Position numbers and translations under genes: made by a program
From: Prevotella sp.
GTDB lineage: Bacteria; Bacteroidota; Bacteroidia; Bacteroidales; Bacteroidaceae
NCBI GenBank assembly: GCA_017627765.1
Contig: JAGAGD010000110.1
Coordinates: 1-64,000 of the forward strand
DNA length: 64,000 bases
Direction: 5' to 3'
In this document: positions 1 through 8,368 of the stretch, one piece after another
Layout: every line of letters begins with the position of its first letter
How positions within the stretch are numbered: position 1 is the stretch's first letter
Notes under the pieces: model-generated
Told to the model about the DNA's origin: nothing
Seen by the model: only the letters and a program-made list of their open reading frames with translations
Database searches by the model: none

Positions 1-280
1 AGCAATTTATCATCTTTCACATTACTGAATTTCAACACTTTACGTTTTTTATTTCAAGTTATTCGAGTCTATTTATTTTCTTTTTTCTACCGTATTTCTA
101 CCGTAAAAGTACGATTTATGTCTCTGAAGCCCAACAATAGCGTAAATTCCAATTAGAAGTGCAACGATTTTCCGTGTTGTAATAAGCGTTATCCCATGAA
201 ACCTACTGCGGAGGCTTTCCTCCCTCTTGGTGGCGCAAGGCTTCCTGGATCGGATGAACGGCGAGAGGATGAAAGAGGCA
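1..280. other. Non-coding edge region left of the insertion sequence
   Basis: I see no convincing complete gene here. On the minus strand, a short open frame near 1-60 runs off the window edge and could be the start of a gene outside it. Around 90-115 a short direct repeat of TACCGT lies in AT-rich sequence. On the plus strand, a frame opening at ATG 196 (MKPTAEAFLPLGG...) runs into the insertion sequence and stops near 346. It may be the tail of a gene interrupted by the insertion, but nothing identifies it. Confidence 0.3.
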
Positions 281-327
281 ATACAAAAAAAGAGAGAAAC
301 AATATAGCTTCTCTCCGTGAGATTAAT

Positions 328-335
328 TACTTTTG
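328..335 (+). promoter_or_regulatory. Bacteroidota -7 box for the IS30 transposase
   Basis: TACTTTTG fits TAnnTTTG and lies 8 bases before ATG 344. Transcription would begin almost at the start codon, giving a leaderless or nearly leaderless message. This is one reason to prefer ATG 344 over GTG 317. Confidence 0.45.
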
Positions 336-343
336 TATTGCAA

Positions 344-1273
344 ATGTATAAGCAACTAACCCGGGAGCAAAGGTACACAATAAGTGTGCTACTCCAAAAG
401 AAAATGAGCAAAACATTTATTGCCGGTGCCATAAATGTGAGTAAGAGTACGATATCTCGTGAGATCAAGCGCAATTCCAACGTCAAAGGAGTTTACGACT
501 ACCACCAGGCCGATTTGAAGACGCGAAGGCGCAAGGCTGCACTCCCTGGCAACAGGTCTGTAGCCCCGTTGCTACGCTGTGAGGTGTTCAACCTCATCCG
601 CGAGGAGCAGTGGTCGCCAGAACAGATTTCCGGGCGTTTGGGCAAGGAGGGGAAGAACGTGTCGAAGTCCACCATCTATAACTGGATAAAACAATGCCCA
701 CCGCATTATAGGGACAATGTGCGCAGGTTCTTACGCAGAGGTGGAAAGAAATACACCAGGAATGGACAAAGGAAAGGATTCTCAATACCGAATAGGATAA
801 CGATTGACGAGCGGCCGAAGGCAGGCTATGGAGAAACTCCCGGAGATTGGGAGATGGACACCATTGTGGGAAAAGGAGGGCAAGGTGCCACCGTCACCTT
901 GGTGGACCGATACAGCTCGTTTATGCTGATGCGGAAACTCGACAGGGGAAAACAGGTGAAGCCTCTGGCTGAAACCGTTGTGAGAATGCTTCAGGACTGT
1001 CACGACAGACAACGGGACGGAATTCGCAGCACACGAGATAATCGCTGAAAAGCTGGGAACCAGGGTATATTTCGCACATCCGTATTCATCATGGGAAAAA
1101 GGAGCCATTGAAAACACAAACGGACTCATCAGGCAATACATTCCAAAGAAAGATCATTTTTGCCAATATACAGACGATTTTATAAAAAGGATACAAGACA
1201 AATTAAACAACAGACCAAGAAAAAAATAAACTTTTCAACACCAAAGGAGATGGTTAAGATGGATTTTTACTAA
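344..1273 (+). pseudogene. IS30-family transposase, two frameshifts
   Basis: The reading frame from ATG 344 encodes the N-terminal HTH of IS30 transposases (MYKQLTREQRYTIS..., then SKSTISREIKRN). It continues into the DDE core with DWEMDTIVG, where D172 is the first catalytic acid. Near 985-1003 the frame breaks. The next catalytic block (VTTDNGTEF, 999-1025) and the block with the glutamate (SSWEKGAIENTNGLIRQYIP) lie in a different frame. A second break falls in a run of seven A at 1220-1226, after which the normal C-terminus (INFSTPKEMVKMDFY) resumes and stops at 1273. All catalytic residues survive if both shifts are repaired, so decay is recent or these are sequencing errors in homopolymers. 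Programmed frameshifting is not typical of IS30. Confidence 0.85.
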
Positions 1274-1425
1274 TTTTGCACTTGCTTCTGGAATCCGCGC
1301 ACAGTGAAACTTGTACCAAACGCCATCGAAGGGACAATGTGGAACACAGTGGGAAAATGCGGAACAGAACGGAACAGAATAGAACAAAAAATAGCAGAGT
1401 TAAATCTTCAAAGTGACGGACATTT

Positions 1426-1968
1426 ATGGATATTCAGAAACGCTGCCAGTGGTGCGGGAAACCATTTATCGCGCACAAAATGACGACTCTTTACAGCTCA
1501 ACAGCATGTATAGACAAGGCTTACAGGGCAAAAAAGAAGCAGAAATTGAAAGAACAAGTTGAAGATGAGCAACAAATAACGTTGCCCATCGTAGAGAGTA
1601 TAGGAGATAAACCATATCTTACCCCCAAGGCGGCAAAACTCTTGGGAGTTGGAAAGACTACTATATATAGGTATATGGCACAAGGACAGTTTAAAGCCCT
1701 AAGACTCCCAGCAAGGACACTCGTCAGAAGAAGCGATCTGGAAGCAATGTTCGAAAACGCTCCGGCTTACGTTAAGCGAAATAATCGTAAGCATAAGATT
1801 GATTCGGACTCCTACACCATGAAGGAAATCTGCGAGAAGTACGAGGTGACCAGAAAGGTGGCCATGAGGCGTATTGAGCATTTCGACATTCCCAAGATAT
1901 ATGAAGGCCGAAATGTGTCTTTCTCCAAGACTGCAGTTGATAGGTATTTTGCCCAACTTAGATTGTGA
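1426..1968 (+). CDS. Excisionase-like protein with Zn-knuckle and two HTH segments
   Basis: This 180-aa protein starts with a short Cys motif (CQWCGKPF, with a further Cys near residue 28) that resembles a small zinc knuckle. A basic linker follows. Residues about 64-108 form a MerR/excisionase-type helix-turn-helix (YLTPKAAKLLGVGKTTIYRY, then LVRRSDLEAMF). A second related segment (SYTMKEICEKYEVTRKVAMRRI) occupies residues about 128-178. Proteins of this design are usually found next to integrases of Bacteroidales mobile elements, where they act as excision factors or regulators. No integrase is present in the window, so the element is incomplete or continues to the left. The DNA-binding role is well supported; the exact job is inferred. 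Confidence 0.75.
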   Translation: MDIQKRCQWCGKPFIAHKMTTLYSSTACIDKAYRAKKKQKLKEQVEDEQQITLPIVESIGDKPYLTPKAAKLLGVGKTTIYRYMAQGQFKALRLPARTLVRRSDLEAMFENAPAYVKRNNRKHKIDSDSYTMKEICEKYEVTRKVAMRRIEHFDIPKIYEGRNVSFSKTAVDRYFAQLRL

Positions 1969-2078
1969 TGATGTACTACCTAAATATGCAGAATTTCTTC
2001 AATAAGCCTGACGCAGACCTTAAAATTATGCTCGAACAAGCTTCTGAATCGCCTCCAGAGGAAAGCATAAATGAGTAG
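1968..2078 (+). CDS. 36-aa ORF translationally coupled to the HTH gene
   Basis: The stop of the upstream gene overlaps this start (TGATG, ATG at 1968). The 36 codons read MMYYLNMQNFFNKPDADLKI... and end in an acidic stretch (ESPPEESINE). The overlap and the composition suggest a real coupled small protein or the beginning of a truncated longer gene. I recognise no family. Confidence 0.35.
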   Translation: MMYYLNMQNFFNKPDADLKIMLEQASESPPEESINE

Positions 2079-2369
2079 TGGGGGCTTGTACATGAGAAAA
2101 AAACAGCCCAACTCCTGTGCTTCAAGAAGTTGAGCATACAATGTCGTGGTTTAGCGGACAGTAATAAAACAAAATATGTAATTATATGTTTTAATCAAGA
2201 TACAACATTGAGTTGATAGAAGTGTTTTACAAGGTTAGCCTGATTGATTTTGTTTAATGAGAATTTTGGTTGTACCATGCTAATTATTTGTATAAAAAGT
2301 CAACAGCAAAAGAATAAGACAAATACCCTAATATGACATCCAACTCAAACAACAATTATATACGTTAAT

Positions 2370-3140
2370 TTATATGTCTGATTTAATAAAGTGCGGATAG
2401 TTTTGGTCACCAAACTTAGAGTCAAAATGAAAACCTTCATAGCAAAATGAAAGTATATCAGAAAGATTAGTAATGCGGTTTTCAATTATAAATCTTGTCA
2501 TTGCTCCTCTACAAGTTTTTGCCCAAACAGCTTGTATCTTCAATTTATCACCACTTTTAACATAGAATAAAGGTTGCACAATGCGAACTTCATTACTCAA
2601 TCGTTTCCAATCAAATAAATGCTGGTATTCTTCTGTAGCCAAATGTAGTAAAATTCCATCATCTGCTTTTATCATTCCAATAAGTTTATCCGTTAGACGA
2701 TTTTTCCAAAATCCAAAAATATTTTTGCCCTCTGCACTAGGCAACTCCACATTGCCCTCCATTCTATATGGAAGAATACCATCAAATGGGCGCAACAAAC
2801 CATAGAGAAAAGAAGTAATCCATAAATGATTCTGTGCAAATTTCAAATCATCTATTGACATACTATCTGCTTTCAGATGTTTATATGCTTGTCCTTTATA
2901 AGAAAATATGGCAGCCGTTTTCTCAACATCATTGAAAAAATCCATAAAACGGAGTTTATTTAATGAAGCAATCATACGACTGCACTTCAACATTTCTGCT
3001 ATTGAGTCTACAGAATATTGGAACATATCACGTGCTAATATTTCTGCCTCTAATCTGAACATTGGTTCTGATAAGTTAATTTTCGATGACAACTTAGTAT
3101 CGTCACTCATTGTTTTTGCAGATGCTAAAAGTATTTGCAT
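2370..3140 (-). CDS. yaaA: YaaA family peroxide stress protein
   Basis: At 256 aa this matches the length of the YaaA (DUF328/UPF0246) family. It carries the family landmarks in order: an N-terminal LLASAKTM, FSYKGQAYKHLKAD, a central SFLYGLLRPFDGILPYRMEG, the GKNIFGFWKN block, LATEEYQHL, and the C-terminal AKTCRGAMTRFIIENRIT. In Escherichia coli YaaA is induced by OxyR, lowers free iron during peroxide stress and has been reported to bind DNA. It is the last gene of a minus-strand run, 18 bp after the acetyltransferase. The second residue differs from the common LI start, but the ATG fits the family length. Confidence 0.92.
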   Translation of the reverse strand: MQILLASAKTMSDDTKLSSKINLSEPMFRLEAEILARDMFQYSVDSIAEMLKCSRMIASLNKLRFMDFFNDVEKTAAIFSYKGQAYKHLKADSMSIDDLKFAQNHLWITSFLYGLLRPFDGILPYRMEGNVELPSAEGKNIFGFWKNRLTDKLIGMIKADDGILLHLATEEYQHLFDWKRLSNEVRIVQPLFYVKSGDKLKIQAVWAKTCRGAMTRFIIENRITNLSDILSFCYEGFHFDSKFGDQNYPHFIKSDI

Positions 3141-3158
3141 TATAATCTTGAGTTATAG

Positions 3159-3725
3159 TTAATCTATTGATTTTATGTACTTAGCGGGAATTCCTCCAAC
3201 TATTGTACGAGGAAGTACATCCTTAGTTACAACAGCTCCTGCAGCAACAATAGCTCCATCGCCAATAGTAACACCAGGCAAAACTGTGGCATTAGCACCA
3301 ATCCATACATTTTTACCAATATGAATTGGTGCATAAGTCATTCCTCCACGCTTTTCTGGTTCAATTAAATGATTTAATGTTGCAAGTACTACATTGTGTC
3401 CAATAAGAGCACCATCATCTATTGTTATACCTCCTTGATCCTGAAACTTACATCCCATATTAATAAATACACGCTCACCCACAATTGTGTTTTTTCCACA
3501 ATCTGTATAAAATGGCGGAAATAGTCCTACCGACTCTGGGACTTCCCTCCCCCACAACTGCTTCAATAAAGAGCGCAGTTCATCTGGTGTGTGATACTTC
3601 CCATTAATTTCCGCAGTAATCTTCAAAGCTTCTTGCGATAACCTATGGAACATAATGTGTACTGGTGAACCATCGTCTATTGGTTTACCAGTACTCATAT
3701 ATTCTCTAAATTCTTGAATTGTCAT
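3159..3725 (-). CDS. Sugar O-acetyltransferase (maltose/galactoside type)
   Basis: This 188-aa protein has an N-terminal maltose-acetyltransferase-like helical region and then a left-handed beta-helix built of hexapeptide repeats ([33 protein letters not shown]). The catalytic histidine of this family is visible in the segment LATLNHL. Enzymes of this class transfer acetyl from acetyl-CoA to the hydroxyl of a sugar such as maltose or galactoside; they are often viewed as detoxifying and have broad specificity. The C-terminus ends [17 protein letters not shown], typical of the family. It sits between ettA and yaaA in a tight minus-strand cluster. The sugar substrate cannot be told from sequence. 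Confidence 0.88.
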   Translation of the reverse strand: MTIQEFREYMSTGKPIDDGSPVHIMFHRLSQEALKITAEINGKYHTPDELRSLLKQLWGREVPESVGLFPPFYTDCGKNTIVGERVFINMGCKFQDQGGITIDDGALIGHNVVLATLNHLIEPEKRGGMTYAPIHIGKNVWIGANATVLPGVTIGDGAIVAAGAVVTKDVLPRTIVGGIPAKYIKSID

Positions 3726-3769
3726 ATTTTACATCAATATTTGGCTTGAAACATAAAAATTATATCTCA

Positions 3770-5467
3770 TCAATTATCCATCAATTTACGATAATGTGCT
3801 CTTTTAGGTTCATCAAGTCCTAAACGCATTGCTTTATTTACTTCATACTCACTGTAATTTCCTTCAAAATAGAAAACATTTCCATTACCCTCAAACGCAA
3901 GAATGTGAGTGCAAATACGATCAAGAAACCATCGGTCATGGCTTATAACAACAGCACAACCGGCAAAAGCCTCTAATCCTTCTTCAAGAGCTCGCAGAGT
4001 ATTTACATCAATATCATTTGTTGGTTCGTCAAGCAACAAAACATTTCCTTCTTGCTTTAAAGCAATTGCAAGATGAAGACGATTTCGCTCACCTCCAGAA
4101 AGGACACCACATTTCTTTTCCTGGTCAGCACCGCTGAAATTGAAACGAGACAAATAAGCACGCACATTTACATCTTTTCCTCCAATACGTATAGTTTCAT
4201 TACCTCCACTAACAACTTGATAAACGCTTTTATCCTTATCAATATCTTTATGTTGCTGATCAACGTAGCTTAACTTAACAGTTTCACCAACATCAAAAGT
4301 TCCATTATCAGCATGTTCAAGTCCCATTATTAGTCTAAACAGAGTTGTTTTTCCAGCTCCATTAGGTCCAATAACACCAACAATACCATTAGGAGGAAGC
4401 ATGAAGTTTAAATCAGAGAAAAGTGTCTTTTCACCAAATGCTTTAGCAACATGAGTAGCCTCAATAACTTTATTTCCAAGACGTGGACCATTTGGAATAA
4501 AGATTTCCAATTTCTCTTCCTTCTGTTTTTGTTCCTCATTCAGCATCTTGTCATAAGAGTTAAGACGTGCTTTACCTTTCGCCTGACGCGCCTTAGGTGC
4601 CATTCTCACCCATTCAAGTTCTCTTTCCAGAGTCTTACGCCGTTTCGAAGCAGTCTTTTCCTCTAAAGCAAGACGCTGACTCTTTTGTTCAAGCCATGAT
4701 GAATAGTTGCCTTTCCAAGGAATGCCCTCCCCCCTATCAAGTTCTAGAATCCACTCTGCGACATCATCTAGGAAATAACGGTCATGAGTAACAGCAATTA
4801 CCGTTCCCTCATATTGTTGCAAGTGCTGCTCCAACCAATCAATAGACTCAGCGTCAAGGTGGTTCGTAGGTTCGTCAAGCAATAGAACATCAGGCTTTTG
4901 CAATAACAATCTGCATAATGCAACTCTACGACGTTCGCCACCTGAAAGATTTTTAACACTCCAATCTCCAGGAGGACAATTAAGCGCAGCCATTGCCCTA
5001 TCAAGCTTAGAGTCTATATTCCAAGCGTCAGTTGCATCAATCTTGTCTTGCAGTTCCGTCTGACGCCCCATCAATTTTTCCATTTTGTCTGCATCCTCAT
5101 AGTATTCAGGGAGACCAAACTTTATATTTATTTCATCATATTCAGCCAATGCATCATAAATATGTTGGACACCTTCCATAACATTCTCTTTCACAGTTTT
5201 TGTATCATCTAATGGTGGGTCTTGTGGCAAATAGCCTACAGAATAACCTGGACTCCACACAACATTACCCTGATATTGCTGATCTAATCCTGCAATTATC
5301 TTCATAAGTGTAGATTTTCCAGCGCCATTCAATCCAATAATACCTATTTTTGCACCATAGAAGAAACTCAAATAAATATTCTTTAAGACCTGCTTCTGGT
5401 TTTGCGGAATGGTCTTGCTGACTCCGACCATTGAGAATATCACTTTTTTGTCATCAACTGTTGCCAT
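3770..5467 (-). CDS. ettA: Energy-dependent translational throttle protein EttA (ABC-F)
   Basis: The 565-aa protein has two ABC ATPase domains and no membrane segments, as in ABC-F factors. Walker A of domain 1 is GLNGAGKST (residues 45-53) and its signature is LSGGERRRVALCRLL. Domain 2 has GPNGAGKTT and LSGGERNRLHLAIA, each followed by a LLLDEPTN Walker B. Between them lies the basic P-site tRNA interaction motif region (ERELEWVRMAPKARQAKGKA), diagnostic of EttA. EttA binds the ribosomal E site and gates the first peptide-bond step according to the ATP/ADP ratio. It lies about 50 bp downstream of the aminopeptidase gene and 44 bp before the acetyltransferase, so probably co-transcribed. Confidence 0.95.
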   Translation of the reverse strand: MATVDDKKVIFSMVGVSKTIPQNQKQVLKNIYLSFFYGAKIGIIGLNGAGKSTLMKIIAGLDQQYQGNVVWSPGYSVGYLPQDPPLDDTKTVKENVMEGVQHIYDALAEYDEINIKFGLPEYYEDADKMEKLMGRQTELQDKIDATDAWNIDSKLDRAMAALNCPPGDWSVKNLSGGERRRVALCRLLLQKPDVLLLDEPTNHLDAESIDWLEQHLQQYEGTVIAVTHDRYFLDDVAEWILELDRGEGIPWKGNYSSWLEQKSQRLALEEKTASKRRKTLERELEWVRMAPKARQAKGKARLNSYDKMLNEEQKQKEEKLEIFIPNGPRLGNKVIEATHVAKAFGEKTLFSDLNFMLPPNGIVGVIGPNGAGKTTLFRLIMGLEHADNGTFDVGETVKLSYVDQQHKDIDKDKSVYQVVSGGNETIRIGGKDVNVRAYLSRFNFSGADQEKKCGVLSGGERNRLHLAIALKQEGNVLLLDEPTNDIDVNTLRALEEGLEAFAGCAVVISHDRWFLDRICTHILAFEGNGNVFYFEGNYSEYEVNKAMRLGLDEPKRAHYRKLMDN

Positions 5468-5517
5468 AAACTAACTCAAGGTTTTGTTTATAATTAAAAA
5501 CTAAAAAATTACTCACA

Positions 5518-6819
5518 TTATTTAATATTATAGAAATGTGTAAATACTCTTACACAATATTCATGGTCAGCAACAGATCCTGTTTCTCTGCAACTATGCA
5601 TTGCAAGTATAGCATTACCCATATCAACACCACGCAAAGGTATTGACGAAGCAAGAATATTTCCAAGTGTGCTTCCACCTGCAACATCACTATGATTAAC
5701 AAAACACTGGCATGGAACACCTGCATTCCGGCATAATTCAGAGAATATTGCTGCAGAAACAGCATCACTAGCATATTTCTGTGCAGCATTAAACTTTATT
5801 ACCGGTCCCCCACCAAGAACAGGATGATTAGTTGGATCGTATTTTTCATTATAATTTGGATGCCAAGCATGGGCATTGTCAGCCGAAATCATAAATGCAT
5901 TCTCAACAGCCTGGTAGAAAGCCTCTTCTCCCCCACCCTGCGCAATGGCAATTCGCTTCAACATTGTAGCAAGAAACGGACTACCAGCTCCTTGTTTTGT
6001 CTGAGAACCAGTTTCCTCATTGTCAAATATTGCCCAAACGTTTGTAATATCATTTTCTTTTACAGAAATCATAGCTTCAAGACCTGCAAAACACATAGAA
6101 AGATCGTCTAATCTTCCTGAAGAAATAAATTCATCGTGCATTCCAAATGTGCATGAAGGCGAAGCATCTGCCAGATACAAGTCAAAGTCTAAAATATCCT
6201 TTGCCTTGACTTCGTGCTCTTTGTTTAGTTCCTCAAGTATTGCATTCATCAACATATTTCCCTTCTCAAGTTCAGTATTAATTATACCGAGTATTGGAAG
6301 AACGTCTTTTTGCTTACTAAGCTTAACACCATCGTTTACCTGACGATTAAAATGAATAGCCAAGTTACTAATTTGTAGCAAAGGTCTTTTAATATGAAGT
6401 AACAACGTCTTTGGATTCATCTCATCATCACCTCTTACAATTACCCGACCTGCTAATGTTAGCGGCCTGTCAAACCATGTTGACATGATAGGTCCCCCAT
6501 AGACTTCCGTGTTTAATTTAACTATTCCGCCTTCACAAAGAATCTCAGCATTTGGTTTTATACGAAATGTTGGAGAGTCGCAATGTGCACATATCATATG
6601 AAAACCTGCATCTGCCAGAGATTTCCTGCCAATACTAAACGCATAAATTGAAGAATCATTCTTTGTTACAAAAAATTTATCTCCAGCTTTTATATTACCA
6701 ATTGGTTGTTTAGGATCAATTCGGCGATAGCCTGCATTTTCCAACTCACACATAATATTCTTCACAGCAAGGAAATTAACTGGCGAAGCATTCAAGAAAT
6801 TCAATAAACGATTTATCAT
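5518..6819 (-). CDS. apeB: M18 family metallo-aminopeptidase
   Basis: This 433-aa cytosolic enzyme (no signal peptide) shows the M18 zinc-peptidase landmarks: MICAHCDSPTFRIKPN with the first metal histidine, GRLDDLSMCFAG with the bridging aspartate, FDNEETGSQTKQGAGSPF with the catalytic glutamate pair, ISADNAHAWHPNYNEKYD and a final HSDVAGGSTLGNI. M18 enzymes remove N-terminal residues, often acidic or hydrophobic, from peptides. It appears to be the first gene of the minus-strand operon with ettA, the acetyltransferase and yaaA, since a -7 box lies upstream at 6866-6873. The symbol follows common usage for bacterial M18 enzymes; substrate preference is not known. Confidence 0.92.
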   Translation of the reverse strand: MINRLLNFLNASPVNFLAVKNIMCELENAGYRRIDPKQPIGNIKAGDKFFVTKNDSSIYAFSIGRKSLADAGFHMICAHCDSPTFRIKPNAEILCEGGIVKLNTEVYGGPIMSTWFDRPLTLAGRVIVRGDDEMNPKTLLLHIKRPLLQISNLAIHFNRQVNDGVKLSKQKDVLPILGIINTELEKGNMLMNAILEELNKEHEVKAKDILDFDLYLADASPSCTFGMHDEFISSGRLDDLSMCFAGLEAMISVKENDITNVWAIFDNEETGSQTKQGAGSPFLATMLKRIAIAQGGGEEAFYQAVENAFMISADNAHAWHPNYNEKYDPTNHPVLGGGPVIKFNAAQKYASDAVSAAIFSELCRNAGVPCQCFVNHSDVAGGSTLGNILASSIPLRGVDMGNAILAMHSCRETGSVADHEYCVRVFTHFYNIK

Positions 6820-6865
6820 ATTCTTTTCATTTTATTTGTTATCAACTATAATTTTATACATTGTG

Positions 6866-6873
6866 CAAAGATA
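6866..6873 (-). promoter_or_regulatory. -7 box for the apeB-ettA operon
   Basis: On the minus strand this reads TATCTTTG followed by CACAA, matching TAnnTTTG, about 46 bases before the apeB start codon. The rest of the gap to 7256 is AT-rich and holds no other gene that I can see. Confidence 0.6.
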
Positions 6874-7231
6874 CGTAAATTAATTAGATTATACAACAAA
6901 ATGTCTTTTTGCATGTAATTAATAAATATTTAATTAAAGTTTCACAAGTACTAAACTTGTATTAGGTTATCAAGGTTTTAATATTATAATGTCATACTGT
7001 AAAGTTGGTATATAGTAATACAAAATATAGTATAATCATTTTATAGACTTAAAGCAAAGTAGCCTGAAAAACTTTCAAAACTAAAGCTTGCTAAAGTTTA
7101 GTTTGCTAATTTAGATTTGCGATGAATTGGAATCTAATAAATGATGACAAATGTCATAAGCCCTCAATATATATTGTAAAAACAAAAAAGTTAATAAATG
7201 AAAATCTTTCACGATTTAGTATACTTATATA

Positions 7232-7239
7232 TATTTTTG
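7232..7239 (+). promoter_or_regulatory. -7 box for the GNAT gene
   Basis: TATTTTTG followed by C matches TAnnTTTG and lies 17 bases before the ATG at 7257. Confidence 0.55.
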
Positions 7240-7256
7240 CATAAAGAAAAAAAACA

Positions 7257-7760
7257 ATGAAATACTCTATAAGAAAATCAAATGTTAGCGATTTACCAAA
7301 ATTGCTAGAATTGGCATCTCAGGCAAGGATTATAATGCGTAAAAGCGGAAATTTTAAGCAATGGGATGAAGGTTATCCTTCGTATGAAATATTTTCAAAT
7401 GATATTTCTAACGGCAACAGCTATATTATTAAAGATGAAAACAATATAGCCATTGCAACATTTGCATTTATTCATTCGCCAGAGCCAACATACTCAATAA
7501 TAGAAAAAGGAGAATGGCTTGATGACAAAAAAGATTATTATGTCTTACATAGAATAGCAAGTACCCCAAATTGTCATGGAATATTTAACATGATCTTAGA
7601 CTTTGCTTTTAACGTCACTGACAACATTAGAATTGACACGCATAAAGACAACAAAATTATGCAGCATTTAATAACTAAGAATGCATTCACATATTGTGGA
7701 ATTATATATCTTGCCAATGGTGACGAGCGTCTTGCATATCAGAAAATCCTAACTTTATAA
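7257..7760 (+). CDS. GNAT family N-acetyltransferase
   Basis: This 167-aa protein fits a small single-domain GNAT enzyme. The N-terminus (MKYSIRKSNVSDLPKLLELA) is the usual first strand and helix. The centre has YVLHRIASTPNCHGI, the acetyl-CoA-binding strand and turn. The C-terminal part (RIDTHKDNKIMQHLITKNAF, then YCGIIYLANGDERLAYQK) is very characteristic of Bacteroidales GNAT proteins. The usual glycine-rich pyrophosphate loop is reduced here (NCHGIFNM), as is common in this subgroup. Substrate unknown. It has its own promoter and stands alone, followed by a long repeat-bearing gap. Confidence 0.85.
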   Translation: MKYSIRKSNVSDLPKLLELASQARIIMRKSGNFKQWDEGYPSYEIFSNDISNGNSYIIKDENNIAIATFAFIHSPEPTYSIIEKGEWLDDKKDYYVLHRIASTPNCHGIFNMILDFAFNVTDNIRIDTHKDNKIMQHLITKNAFTYCGIIYLANGDERLAYQKILTL

Positions 7761-7860
7761 ACTATGACACAAAACAAACAAGAGTAGCATAATCACAAAT
7801 ATATTTTATTTTCGAATATAGTTTTACAGATATTAGTTTCTATTACCTTCAAGGTTACAT

Positions 7861-8290
7861 CTTATGATTTTTTTTGACAAAATACCCTTTTTCTTGCAGA
7901 AAAAAGTCTTTCAGAATCGGTTGTTTTGCCATTGTCTTCACAGTTGTCCACCTGCTTGGTTTTACGCGCTTAGAAAAGAAGTTCTCTGCAAATGCCTATC
8001 ATTCAACGACTTGCAAAAGGCGGGAAAACGACAGGCATTGTCTCGTAATGCAAAAGGTGCCCTTTCGCACTGTCATATGTGATGGTTGACCATGTCAAAC
8101 GTATCGTTTCGCACTGTCATATGCCATATATCACAAACGCTAACAAACCTTTCAATCGTGAACATCGGTTAAAATTATTTACAACCTTTAAGCCTATTGA
8201 TTAACAACTTCATGGATTTTAAGTTTTCAGCGTGCCAAACTAAAAAATCAATAAAAAGTTCCAGTCCCCTTTATCGTTCCCGTTTTTTAT
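7861..8290 (+). repeat. Dispersed palindromic repeat element, copy 1
   Basis: The 608-bp gap between 7761 and 8368 has no credible gene. It contains a degenerate element whose landmarks are CATTCAACGACTTG, the unit AAAGGTGCCCTTTCGCACTG (8053-8072), repeats of CGCACTGTCATATG, then TTTAAGCCTATTGATTAACA and CGTGCCAA. It ends with TTATCGTTCCCGTT near 8270-8284. The same landmarks occur in the same order, inverted, at about 41060-41760. The short frames within it are chance openings. Confidence 0.65.
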
Positions 8291-8368
8291 TATGAAATAT
8301 TTTGACAAAATGAAAAAAAACAAGTCTTTTTATGTTAGTGAGGATTCACATAAATACAAAAAATGATT

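Larger units (their letters stand above)
281..1285 (+). mobile_element. IS30-family insertion sequence, decayed
   Basis: The element is built around an IS30-type transposase gene (344-1273). Its outer ends are tentative. The sequence starting near 281 (GCAATACAAAAA) resembles the reverse complement of the sequence ending near 1285 (GCAAGTGCAAAA on the minus strand), which would be imperfect terminal inverted repeats. A hairpin (292-298 pairing with 309-315, GAGAGAA/TTCTCTC) lies just upstream of the transposase. Such hairpins in insertion sequences often block transcription entering from outside. I could not identify a target-site duplication. Confidence 0.55.

Noticed and set aside
73..486. 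Minus-strand open frame of 137 codons
   Set aside because: It overlaps the start of the IS30 transposase gene and its promoter on the other strand, and has a composition rich in Cys, Ser and hydrophobic residues typical of chance frames.
7864..8089. Overlapping plus-strand frames of 71-72 codons
   Set aside because: They lie inside the dispersed repeat and in two different frames; the repeat copy at 41 kb does not conserve either reading.
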